From positions 1 through 42,444 of the forward strand of contig JBFWLP010000017.1 in the NCBI GenBank assembly GCA_050252075.1: a DNA stretch of 42,444 bases. The letters are read 5' to 3'. Made by a program: the position numbers and the translations under genes. This DNA is from JAAYGT01 sp050252075. GTDB lineage: Bacteria > Pseudomonadota > Gammaproteobacteria > Burkholderiales > Burkholderiaceae_B. The notes beneath the pieces are model-generated. The model did not search any database. It had not been told where the DNA came from and saw nothing but the letters and a program-made list of their open reading frames with translations. Below are positions 17,053 through 24,496 of the stretch, piece by piece. Every line of letters begins with the position of its first letter. The first letter of the stretch is position 1.

Positions 17053-17069
17053 TCACCCGCTACGGGTGA
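17053..17069. terminator. Small shared hairpin between the convergent Bug receptor and fmt genes
   Basis: TCACCCG-CTA-CGGGTGA is a perfect 7-bp stem with a three-base loop. The loop is the TAG stop of fmt on the minus strand. It lies 15 bases beyond the Bug receptor stop. With no T-run on either side it is at best a weak bidirectional terminator. Confidence 0.4.
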
Positions 17070-18013
17070 TTGGTCCAGCCTTGAACAAAGGCCTGAACGG
17101 GCTGGCGCCTGGCGCCGGCCCGTTGCAATTCCAGCAGGCGCAACACGCCGTCGGCGGTTTGGATATCGATGCCTTGCGGCCCCACGCACAGCACATCGCC
17201 CGGCGAACCAGACTTGCCGTTGTACGCGTGATCAAGTGCCTTCGCCAGCCACACTTTCACCGGGGCATCGAGCCCGGGAAGCATGATCGTCGAGCCGGGT
17301 ACCGGGTTGAACGCCAGCACCTGGCGCTCCAGCTGTTGTGCCGGAAGCGACAGATCAAGCGGGGCTTCGCTTTTATCCAGCTTGGCGGCGTACGTAACCC
17401 CCTGGTCGGGTTGCGACCGGGCGGACAAGGTTCCGTGCTCCAGCGCTTCCAGTGCACGGACAATCGCCCGCGCGCCCTCGTCGGCCAGCACGTCGTGCAG
17501 CTGCGCGGCGGTTTGCCCCGCGGCGATGGGTACCGGCTGAACCAGCAGCATGTCACCGGTATCCAGCCCTTCGTCCATTTGCATGATGGTGATGCCGGTG
17601 TGGGCGTCGCCCGCCTGGATTGCCCGCTGTATGGGCGCGGCACCCCGCCATCGGGGCAACAGGCTGGCGTGGATATTCAGACAACCTTGGCGCGGCAATT
17701 GCAGCACCCAGGAAGGCAGCAACAAGCCGTAGGCAGCCACGACCATAACGTCGGGGGCGGCGGCCAGCAGCGCCTGACGCGCCGCCTGTGCATCGTCGGG
17801 ATACTTGCCGTCCAGGCGCAGACTGCGCGGCTGGCTGACCGGCAAGCCGTGATCCAGTGCCAGCTGCTTCACGGGGCTGGGTGTCAGTTTAAGGCCGCGT
17901 CCGGCAGGCCGGTCGGGCTGGGTGAGCACCAGGGGGACCGTGTGCCCGGCGGCCAGCAACGCGTCGAGCGCCAGCCGGGCGAAATGTGGCGTGCCCGCAA
18001 AAACGACATTCAT
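17060..18013 (-). CDS. fmt: Methionyl-tRNA formyltransferase
   Basis: Formylates the initiator Met-tRNA using 10-formyl-tetrahydrofolate. The 317 residues match the usual Fmt length. Diagnostic parts: MNVVFAGTPHFARLALDALL at the N-terminus, LTQPDRPAGRGLKLTPSPVK, the catalytic segment NIHASLLPRWRGAAPIQRAI, and MDEGLDTGDMLL. A C-terminal OB-like tRNA-binding domain follows. It lies 3 bases after def on the same strand, the classic def-fmt pair. rsmB, which often comes next, lies 4.5 kb further on, beyond genes on the opposite strand. Confidence 0.97.
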   Translation of the reverse strand: MNVVFAGTPHFARLALDALLAAGHTVPLVLTQPDRPAGRGLKLTPSPVKQLALDHGLPVSQPRSLRLDGKYPDDAQAARQALLAAAPDVMVVAAYGLLLPSWVLQLPRQGCLNIHASLLPRWRGAAPIQRAIQAGDAHTGITIMQMDEGLDTGDMLLVQPVPIAAGQTAAQLHDVLADEGARAIVRALEALEHGTLSARSQPDQGVTYAAKLDKSEAPLDLSLPAQQLERQVLAFNPVPGSTIMLPGLDAPVKVWLAKALDHAYNGKSGSPGDVLCVGPQGIDIQTADGVLRLLELQRAGARRQPVQAFVQGWTNHP

Positions 18014-18016
18014 GAT

Positions 18017-18529
18017 CTAGGCGCGCTGCAGCTCGCGCTCTTGTTTGCGCAAACGGGTTTTGATGCGGTTTTGCTTCAGGCTGGAAAGGTACTCGACAAA
18101 CACCTTGCCTAGCAGATGATCCAGCTCGTGCTGGACACACACTGCCAGCAGCCCTTCGGCATCGAACTCGTAGGATTCGCCCTGCTCGTTCAAGGCCCGG
18201 ACACGTATGCGCGCCGCACGTTTCACTTCGTCGTAGACACCGGGCACCGACAGGCAGCCTTCCTCGTACACCTGGAGCTCGTCGCTCATCCAGAGAATTT
18301 CCGGATTGATGAGCACCAGCAACTGGTTGCCTTCTTCGGAGACGTCGATGACGACCACACGCTCGTGGACATCGACCTGGGTGGCCGCCAACCCAACACC
18401 CGGCGCGTCGTACATGGTTTGCGCCATGTCTTTCACCAGTTGCCGGATGCGGTCGTCCACCACCTGAACCGGCTTGGCCACTGTGTGCAAGCGCGGATCG
18501 GGGTAACGGAGAATAGGAAGCAAGGCCAT
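18017..18529 (-). CDS. def: Peptide deformylase
   Basis: Removes the N-formyl group from nascent proteins; an Fe2+ enzyme. From the chosen start (MALLPILRYPDPRLHTVAKP) it is 170 residues, the normal size. The three family motifs are present: GVGLAATQ, EGCLSVP (metal-binding Cys) and HELDHLLG (HExxH). The frame is open for 86 codons further upstream, but that stretch overlaps dprA on the other strand and is unlike any deformylase, so the internal ATG at 18529 is used despite a poor ribosome site. It is transcribed with fmt and diverges from dprA. Confidence 0.96.
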   Translation of the reverse strand: MALLPILRYPDPRLHTVAKPVQVVDDRIRQLVKDMAQTMYDAPGVGLAATQVDVHERVVVIDVSEEGNQLLVLINPEILWMSDELQVYEEGCLSVPGVYDEVKRAARIRVRALNEQGESYEFDAEGLLAVCVQHELDHLLGKVFVEYLSSLKQNRIKTRLRKQERELQRA

Positions 18530-18618
18530 AGGAAAGTTCGTAATGGGGACCAAAACAGTATGATAAAACAAACCCGTCGGGCGCTCCACGCCCTTACCAC
18601 TTGTGTCACACTGCGCGC

Positions 18619-19764
18619 ATGCCGATCTCTCTGTCCTGCGATGAACTTCTGGCGTGGGTGCGCCTTGGCCTGGAACCGGGGCTTGGCACCCGGAACGCGC
18701 GCGAGGCGCTTGCCCGCGGCGGCTTGCCGCACGAGCTATACGCCCAGCCGATGGGAATGCTCGGCAAGCTTCTGGGAAGCACCACACTGGCCGCCCAACT
18801 GAAAGCGGCTCCCCCGCCGGCTATCCAGGCCGCCCTTGACGCTGCACTGCAATGGCTTGAGCACCCCGACCACCACCTGCTCACCCTCGCCGACGACGCC
18901 TACCCGAAGCGCTTGCTGGACACCCCGGATCCTCCTTTGGTGCTGTATGTGAACGGCAACCCGGAACTGCTGAACCAGCCGTCGATTGCCGTGGTGGGAT
19001 CGCGCAGCGCCACCGCCGCCGGCATGGACAACGCACATGCTTTTTCCTGCTTTCTGGCCGAACGCGGATGGCACATTGTCAGTGGTCTGGCGCAGGGCAT
19101 CGACACCGCCGCCCACGAAGGCGCCCTGCAGGCACGAAGCACCGGGGCGAGCAGCACCATTGCCGTCATGGCAACCGGCATCGACCTGGTTTTCCCGGCG
19201 CGCAACCGCACCCTGGCCCATCGTATCGCGCGCGACGGCGCGCTCGTTTCCGAATTCCCGCTGGGACAGCGCGCCCTGCCCTTTCACTTTCCCAAACGCA
19301 ACCGTCTGGTGGCTGCGCTGGGCCACGGCGTCCTCGTCGTCGAGGCCGCCCAGAAGAGCGGATCGCTCATTACGGCAAAAGTGGCGGCCGACCTGGGGCG
19401 GGAGGTGTTCGCCATACCGGGATCCATCCACTCGCCACTGGCCCGCGGCTGCCACAGCCTGATCAAACAAGGCGCCCGCCTTGTGGAAACCGGCCAGGAC
19501 ATTCTTGATGAACTGGGGCAGTTTCGTTTTCCGGCAGCCGGGGCTACCGCTGCCGGCCGAACGACCCCCGAGCCGGCGCCTCGCAGTCCGGATGAAGACG
19601 CCGTGCTCGCGGCCATGGACAATCAACCGGTTACCCTGGACAAGCTTGAGCAGCGCAGCAAACTCAATGCCGGCACCCTGAGCGCCATATTGCTGCGCCT
19701 TGAGCTTGACGGACGGGTTGAGCGCCTGGAAGACGGTACATTTCAGGCCAGGCCGCCCGCCTAG
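18619..19764 (+). CDS. dprA: DNA-processing protein DprA
   Basis: Single-stranded-DNA-binding protein that protects incoming DNA during transformation and loads RecA. It has 381 residues from the ATG at 18619; an upstream TTG at 18601 is less likely. Seen: an N-terminal helical SAM-like region (LAWVRLGLEPGLGTRNAREA), the Rossmann-like core with IAVVGSRSATAAG and VSGLAQGIDTAAHEGAL, then FPKRNRLVAALGHGVLVVEA, SGSLITAKVAADLGREVFAI and GCHSLIKQGARLV. A C-terminal winged-helix domain follows (about 315-381). dprA beside def-fmt is a widely conserved arrangement. It is full length, suggesting potential for natural transformation, though no other competence genes are in the window. Confidence 0.96.
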   Translation: MPISLSCDELLAWVRLGLEPGLGTRNAREALARGGLPHELYAQPMGMLGKLLGSTTLAAQLKAAPPPAIQAALDAALQWLEHPDHHLLTLADDAYPKRLLDTPDPPLVLYVNGNPELLNQPSIAVVGSRSATAAGMDNAHAFSCFLAERGWHIVSGLAQGIDTAAHEGALQARSTGASSTIAVMATGIDLVFPARNRTLAHRIARDGALVSEFPLGQRALPFHFPKRNRLVAALGHGVLVVEAAQKSGSLITAKVAADLGREVFAIPGSIHSPLARGCHSLIKQGARLVETGQDILDELGQFRFPAAGATAAGRTTPEPAPRSPDEDAVLAAMDNQPVTLDKLEQRSKLNAGTLSAILLRLELDGRVERLEDGTFQARPPA

Positions 19765-19823
19765 GTCGCCGGGCGTGCAATACGCTATATTTACGCCAGA
19801 ATCATCCAATGTCTGGAGACACT

Positions 19824-20735
19824 ATGTCCTTGCCCGATCGCGTAAAAATCGTCGACGTCTCTCCCCGGGACGGCCTGCAGAACGAAAAGCAGATTATTGA
19901 TACGGCCGTCAAAATCGAACTGGTCAACCGGCTGGCGAATGCCGGCGTGCAGAATGTCGAATCGGTATCCTTCGTTTCTCCGAAATGGGTTCCCCAGATG
20001 GCTGACGGTGCCCTGGTCATGGCCGGCATCACACGTCGCGCCGGCACACTGTACTCGGCACTTGTCCCCAACATGAAAGGTTTCGACGCCGCGCTGGCCG
20101 CCGGCGTCGACGAAATCGTGATCTTCGGCGCTGCCAGCGAAGCCTTTTCGCAGCGCAACATCAATTGCTCCATCGACGAATCGCTCGCACGATTCGAGCC
20201 CGTTGCCGAAGCCGCCAAGGCCGCCGGCCTGCGGCTGCGGGGAAGCATCAGCTGTGCGCTGGGCTGCCCCTATCAGGGCGACGTTCCCGTCTCGGCGGTG
20301 GTCAACGTGGCCCGGCGCTACGACGCAATGGGATGCGACGAAATCGACGTGGCCGACACCATTGGCGTGGGCACGCCGCGCAAGGTGAGCGCCGTAATGG
20401 CCGCCGTCACCGAACACATCAACCCCGACCGCCTCTCGGGCCATTTCCACGACACTTACGGGCAGTCGCTGGCCAACATTCTGGCGGCCATGCAAGCCGG
20501 AATTTCCATTTTTCACAGCTCGGTGGCGGGCCTGGGCGGCTGCCCGTATGCCAAAGGCGCGACCGGCAACGTTGCCACCGAAGATGTGCTGTTCATGCTG
20601 CACGGCATGGGTATTGATACCGGCCTCAACCTGGACGACATGGTCGATATCGGCCAATGGATCTCGGGCCACATCGGCAAAAAGGCCGCCAGCCGGGCAG
20701 GCAATGCCCTGGCCGCCAAAAAGCTGGCAGCGTAA
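19824..20735 (+). CDS. Hydroxymethylglutaryl-CoA lyase
   Basis: Splits 3-hydroxy-3-methylglutaryl-CoA into acetoacetate and acetyl-CoA, the last step of leucine degradation. It has 303 residues from the ATG at 19824, which has GGAG 6 bases upstream; the ATG at 19809 lacks one. DRE-TIM metallolyase features: DVSPRDGLQNEK (metal ligand and catalytic Arg), SISCALGCPYQGDVP, SGHFHDTYGQS (two metal-binding His) and the loop SVAGLGGCPYAKGATGNVAT with the active-site Cys. No other leucine-pathway genes are adjacent. A TATATT at 19786-19791 could be its -10 element, with no clear -35. Confidence 0.94.
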   Translation: MSLPDRVKIVDVSPRDGLQNEKQIIDTAVKIELVNRLANAGVQNVESVSFVSPKWVPQMADGALVMAGITRRAGTLYSALVPNMKGFDAALAAGVDEIVIFGAASEAFSQRNINCSIDESLARFEPVAEAAKAAGLRLRGSISCALGCPYQGDVPVSAVVNVARRYDAMGCDEIDVADTIGVGTPRKVSAVMAAVTEHINPDRLSGHFHDTYGQSLANILAAMQAGISIFHSSVAGLGGCPYAKGATGNVATEDVLFMLHGMGIDTGLNLDDMVDIGQWISGHIGKKAASRAGNALAAKKLAA

Positions 20736-20743
20736 GGCACACC

Positions 20744-21211
20744 ATGTTCCTGCGCCCCAGCCCGGAAGAACACGACGCCCTGCTGCAAGAGCTGGGTCCC
20801 TTGCCTATTCAGGGCAAGGCATGGCCAACCTGGATCAAGGTATTGGCGGTGCTTACGCTTCTGTTTATCGGCGTACAAATTGCACGCACGGCTGCCGGCC
20901 CCGTGGGCCAGCAGGTTAGCCCGTATGTGGCGGGCAGCATTATTTTGTGCTTCATCGGGCTTGTAGTGTTGGCCCGGTTTATGTTGCTGTCGCAAACCCG
21001 CATTACACAAGAGGGCATCGAGCAAAGCTGGCTGACACGCCGGCAAATTGCCTGGGACGACATTCAGTTCGTCAAGTTCGTGCCACTGGTGGCGTCCAAG
21101 CGCCTGATCTGCTTTCCCACGCGCGGACGGCCGGTAATTTTTCAGGCCGGCACACGTGAACTGAACATTGCGTTCGCACGCATCGCCGTTGTGTACCGGC
21201 GACGACGGTAG
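20744..21211 (+). CDS. Small membrane protein, two helices then a PH-like domain (function unknown)
   Basis: Protein of 155 residues that I do not recognise beyond its layout. Hydrophobic helices lie at about 29-49 and 60-83, joined by a short periplasmic loop. A cytoplasmic C-terminal stretch (RITQEGIEQSWLTRRQIAWD, then FVKFVPLVASKRLICFPTRG) reads like the short beta-sheet of bacterial PH-like membrane proteins. The start at 20744 is preferred over earlier in-frame starts that would overlap HMG-CoA lyase. It follows that gene by 8 bases and is probably co-transcribed, but no functional link is evident. Confidence 0.75.
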   Translation: MFLRPSPEEHDALLQELGPLPIQGKAWPTWIKVLAVLTLLFIGVQIARTAAGPVGQQVSPYVAGSIILCFIGLVVLARFMLLSQTRITQEGIEQSWLTRRQIAWDDIQFVKFVPLVASKRLICFPTRGRPVIFQAGTRELNIAFARIAVVYRRRR

Positions 21212-21212
21212 G

Positions 21213-21242
21213 TAGCCGTACCGTCAGGCGGCCGTACGGCTA
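21213..21242. terminator. Bidirectional hairpin between convergent genes
   Basis: TAGCCGTAC and GTACGGCTA form a perfect 9-bp stem around a 12-base loop, directly after the stop of the small membrane protein (21211) and 8 bases short of the AapJ-like stop (21251). Position between convergent genes fits a shared terminator, but no T-run follows on either strand. Confidence 0.55.
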
Positions 21243-21250
21243 GCTGTGGG

Positions 21251-22267
21251 TCAGCGTATGGGCAAGCCGTACAGCAGGCCGCCGTCGGTCCATTGGGCAT
21301 TCAAACCCCGCTGTATTTTCAGCGGACTGTCTTGGCCTACGTTGCGCTCGAAGCTTTCGCCATAGTTACCCACCTGCCTGACAATGTTGTAAGCCCACTT
21401 TTCGGCTAGCCCCAGGCTTTTCCCGGCCCCCGGCGTAACCCCCAGCAGCCGCTGGATATTCGGATTGGTGCTTTTGGCCTGCTCATCAACGTTGGCCGAC
21501 GTAACCCCCAGTTCTTCGGCATTGATCATGGCCTGAAGCGACCATTTCACCACGTTCAGCCAGCGGTCATCGCCTTGGCGTACGAAGGGGCCCAGGGGTT
21601 CCTTTGAAATAAGCTCGGGCAACACGGCGTAGTCGTCGGGATTGGACAGTTTGGAAATACGGATGGACGCCAGCCCCGACGCATCGGTGCTGAAAACGTC
21701 ACAACGGCCCGCCGCAAACGCATTCACAACCTCGTTGAACTGCTCGATGACAACCGGCCGATAGGTAATACCGTTGGCACGCGCCCAGTCGGCCAGCGTA
21801 TTTTCATTGGATGTTCCGGTTTGCAGACACACCGACGCGCCATTGAGCTCCTTGGCACTTTTTACACCCAGCGCCTTGGGCACCAGAAACCCCTGGCCGT
21901 CATAAAAGTTGATGCCGGCATGAATGGCCCCCAGGGCCGTGTCACGCTGCAGCGTGACCGTCGTGTTTCGCGCCAGAAGGTCGATCTCGCCCGACTGCAG
22001 GGCGGTGAAGCGCTGCTGGGAGCTTAACGGCACGGCCTTGAATTTTGACGCATCGCCAAATACGGCCGCCGCCACCGCCCGGCACATGTCGACATCGAGC
22101 CCTTGCCATTTACCTTGCGCATCGGGCGCCGAAAAGCCGGCAAACCCGGTGGTCACGCCGCAGTGAACCACGCCGCGCTCTTTGACGATGTCGAGCGTAT
22201 CGGCCGTTGCCGCCGTGAATCCAGCCGCCAGCCCCAGCGCCAGAAAACCCCTAATCCAGTGTTTCAT
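21251..22267 (-). CDS. Amino-acid ABC transporter substrate-binding protein, AapJ-like (orphan)
   Basis: Periplasmic binding protein of 338 residues in the family-3 group (PF00497), closest in layout to the general L-amino acid receptor AapJ. A Sec signal peptide (MKHWIRGFLALGLAAGFTAA) leads into TLDIVKERGVVHCGVTTGFA, then GKWQGLDVDMCRAVAAAVFG and ALQSGEIDLLARNTTVTLQR. Two Cys residues in the mature protein (VHCGV; SVCLQTG) recur in AapJ-type receptors. AAAGGAG precedes the ATG. No aapQMP permease or ATPase genes are near. It lies 45 bases downstream of ackA on the same strand, so it may be the last gene of the long operon, though a hairpin lies between them. Confidence 0.92.
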   Translation of the reverse strand: MKHWIRGFLALGLAAGFTAATADTLDIVKERGVVHCGVTTGFAGFSAPDAQGKWQGLDVDMCRAVAAAVFGDASKFKAVPLSSQQRFTALQSGEIDLLARNTTVTLQRDTALGAIHAGINFYDGQGFLVPKALGVKSAKELNGASVCLQTGTSNENTLADWARANGITYRPVVIEQFNEVVNAFAAGRCDVFSTDASGLASIRISKLSNPDDYAVLPELISKEPLGPFVRQGDDRWLNVVKWSLQAMINAEELGVTSANVDEQAKSTNPNIQRLLGVTPGAGKSLGLAEKWAYNIVRQVGNYGESFERNVGQDSPLKIQRGLNAQWTDGGLLYGLPIR

Positions 22268-22286
22268 TGCTCTCTCCTTTGACCAT

Positions 22287-22305
22287 GTAGCCGTGATCCG
22301 GCTAC
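22287..22305 (-). terminator. Hairpin between ackA and the AapJ-like gene
   Basis: GTAGCCG-TGATC-CGGCTAC is a perfect 7-bp stem with a five-base loop, located 7 bases after the ackA stop. It shares GTAGCCGT and CGGCTA with the hairpin at the other end of the AapJ-like gene (21213-21242). No T-run. It may partly end the upstream operon or protect its RNA. Confidence 0.45.
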
Positions 22306-22312
22306 CCGCTTA

Positions 22313-23551
22313 TCAGGATGTTACTGCAAGCAGCTCGTGCATGTGCAAGGCAATGATCCACTCTTCGTTGGTGGGCTCAACCGCCACACGCACCCGGCCG
22401 GCCGCTGTGGATATGACCGGCGCATTGGTTTGGTTGGCGGCGGCGTCAAGCGTCATGCCAAGAAACTCCAGCGCATTCACGACTCGCGCACGCACGGGTG
22501 CACTGTGCTCGCCAACGCCTGCCGTGAATACCAGCAAATCCAGCCCCCCCAGAACCGCTGCAAGGGCGCCGATCTCCCGCACGATACGCCTTACGTACAG
22601 CGCCATGGCAAGGCGTGCCTGTTCACCCTGCTGATCGGTGCGCTGTTCGGCCGCCAGCAGCACCCGGGGCTCTGCAGACAACCCCGACACGCCGGCCAGA
22701 CCGGAGTCGTGATACAGCAAGCGCCCCAGGTCTGCGGGCGACATTTTCTCGGTTTCCAGCAAGTACAGCACCACACCCGGATCCAGGCTGCCCGTGCGTG
22801 TGCCCATCATCAAGCCGTCCAGCGCGGAAAACCCCATGCTGGTGGCAACACTTTTCCCCTGGCTCAGGGCACACAGACTGGCGCCGCTTCCCAGGTGGGC
22901 GATGATGACCCGGCCACTGGCAAGGTCGCCATGGCGATCAGGCAGTACATGGGACAAATAATCGTAAGACAGCCCGTGAAAGCCGTAACGCCGCACCCCC
23001 TGCTGGAAGTAACGATACGGCAGCGGCAACACCTGCTCTTCCGGCGCAAGGGTGTGATGAAAAGCCGTGTCAAAACAAGCAACCTGCGGCATACCGGGGT
23101 CAACAGCCAGCAATGTTTCTATGGCATCGAGCGCAAAGGGTTGATGCAGGGGCGCCAGGGGAATATACGACTGCAAATCGGACAGACAGGGCGGCGTTAC
23201 CCGTATGGGGGCAAAGTACCGGCTTCCCCCATGCACCACACGATGCCCAACCCCCACAATGCGGCGCGTGCCAAGGCGTGCCGTCACGCGCTGTCGAATA
23301 ATGGCAAGCGCGTGATGGTATGGGTCAGCGGCGCGCAACTCAAGCCCCTGCGGCGCAACCCCTGTTTCCTCAAAGACGGGATGCGCTCCCCCGATGCCCT
23401 GCACCTTGCCGCTCCAGACCGGCCGGCTCGACGGCAGGCCGCGGCCGGCGTCGAACAGCGCGAACTTGATACTGGATGAACCACAGTTGAGCACCAGAAA
23501 CAGTGGATCGCTGTCGGCACGGCGATCATGCCGGGCCTTTTCAGGCGTCAT
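22313..23551 (-). CDS. ackA: Acetate kinase
   Basis: Interconverts acetyl phosphate plus ADP with acetate plus ATP; related acyl phosphates may also be used. It has 412 residues from the ATG at 23551, chosen because it overlaps the stop of the upstream gene as ATGA and the protein then opens near LVLNCGSSSIKFALFD. Family residues visible: GHRVVHGG (Arg), APLHQP (His), CFDTAFH (Asp), YGFHGLSYDY (His), AHLGSGASLCAL, GLMMGTRTGSLDPG (Arg) and PTNEEW (Glu) near the C-terminus. All expected catalytic positions appear intact. It is coupled to the phosphotransacylase gene, giving a complete acyl-CoA to acyl phosphate to acid plus ATP module. Confidence 0.95.
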   Translation of the reverse strand: MTPEKARHDRRADSDPLFLVLNCGSSSIKFALFDAGRGLPSSRPVWSGKVQGIGGAHPVFEETGVAPQGLELRAADPYHHALAIIRQRVTARLGTRRIVGVGHRVVHGGSRYFAPIRVTPPCLSDLQSYIPLAPLHQPFALDAIETLLAVDPGMPQVACFDTAFHHTLAPEEQVLPLPYRYFQQGVRRYGFHGLSYDYLSHVLPDRHGDLASGRVIIAHLGSGASLCALSQGKSVATSMGFSALDGLMMGTRTGSLDPGVVLYLLETEKMSPADLGRLLYHDSGLAGVSGLSAEPRVLLAAEQRTDQQGEQARLAMALYVRRIVREIGALAAVLGGLDLLVFTAGVGEHSAPVRARVVNALEFLGMTLDAAANQTNAPVISTAAGRVRVAVEPTNEEWIIALHMHELLAVTS

Positions 23552-24486
23552 GGCGGCGATACCCGGTAATGGTGCGCCAGCAGAAGCGCCAGGGCACACG
23601 AGGCAAGACGTGAATCGCGGGAATCCGCGCGGCTGGTCAGCACAATAGGCACGCGCGCACCCAGGACAATGCCGGCACTGGAGGCATTCCCCAGAAACTC
23701 AAGCTGTTTGGCCAGCATATTGCCGCTTTCAAGATCAGGCACCACCAGAATGTCGGCCTGCCCCGACACGCAAGACACGATACCTTTGATATCGGCGGCT
23801 TCGCGGGAAATGGCGTTGTCAAACGCCAGCGGGCCATCGATGACGGCATCGGCAATTTGCCCGCGATCGGCCATCTTGCACAAGGCAGCGGCATCGAGCG
23901 TGGATTGCATGGCAGGATTCACGGTTTCCACCGCTGCCAGCACGGCAACATGGGGCTTGACCACCCCCAGGGCACGCGCCAGATCGACGGCATTGCGCAC
24001 GATGTCGGCTTTCATGTGCAGATCCGGCGCGATATTGACTGCCGCATCGGTGATGATGAAAGGCTTGGGATAATTGGCGGTTTGCATCACGAAACAATGG
24101 CTGATGCGTCGTTTGGTGCGCAGCCGGGCATCGGCACACACCACTGCCGCCATCAGCTCGTCGGTATGCAAACTGCCCTTGACCAGAACTTCCACCCGGT
24201 TCTCGCTTGCCAGCCTGGCCGCCCGATCGGCAGCCGCATGGCTATGCGGAACATCGTCGATCGGGATGCCGTCCAGATTCAGTTCCAGATGCTCGGCAAG
24301 CGCCAGAATTCGGCCGCGCGGCGCCACGATAACCGGGTGGATCAACCCCGCGTCACGCGCATCAATCACGGCGCACAGGCTGAGCGCATCACAGGGGTGG
24401 ACGACTGCCGTCGCCACCGGAGACAGATGCCCGACCTTGGCCAGCAAGGCGTGTGTACCGCTGTGGGTTTGCGGGGCTTGTGTCAT
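23548..24486 (-). CDS. pta: Phosphate acetyl/butyryltransferase, stand-alone Ptb-type domain
   Basis: Exchanges the CoA of an acyl-CoA for phosphate. The 312 residues correspond to a single PTA_PTB domain (PF01515). There is none of the large N-terminal regulatory region of E. coli Pta, and no N-terminal enoyl-CoA hydratase (MaoC-like) domain as found in the bifunctional form common in proteobacteria. Hallmarks near the C-terminus: DGPLAFDNAISREAADIKGI, QADILVVPDLESGNMLAKQL and AGIVLGARVPIVLTSRADS. It lies 10 bases after the PaaK-like gene and overlaps ackA by four bases. The true acyl group (acetyl, propionyl or butyryl) is unknown. Confidence 0.9.
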   Translation of the reverse strand: MTQAPQTHSGTHALLAKVGHLSPVATAVVHPCDALSLCAVIDARDAGLIHPVIVAPRGRILALAEHLELNLDGIPIDDVPHSHAAADRAARLASENRVEVLVKGSLHTDELMAAVVCADARLRTKRRISHCFVMQTANYPKPFIITDAAVNIAPDLHMKADIVRNAVDLARALGVVKPHVAVLAAVETVNPAMQSTLDAAALCKMADRGQIADAVIDGPLAFDNAISREAADIKGIVSCVSGQADILVVPDLESGNMLAKQLEFLGNASSAGIVLGARVPIVLTSRADSRDSRLASCALALLLAHHYRVSPP

Positions 24487-24496
24487 TGCATATTGG

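Noticed and set aside
18736..19809. Minus-strand open frame of 357 codons opposite dprA
   Set aside because: Gly/Val/Gln-rich mirror frame with no domain; dprA motifs on the plus strand are unambiguous.
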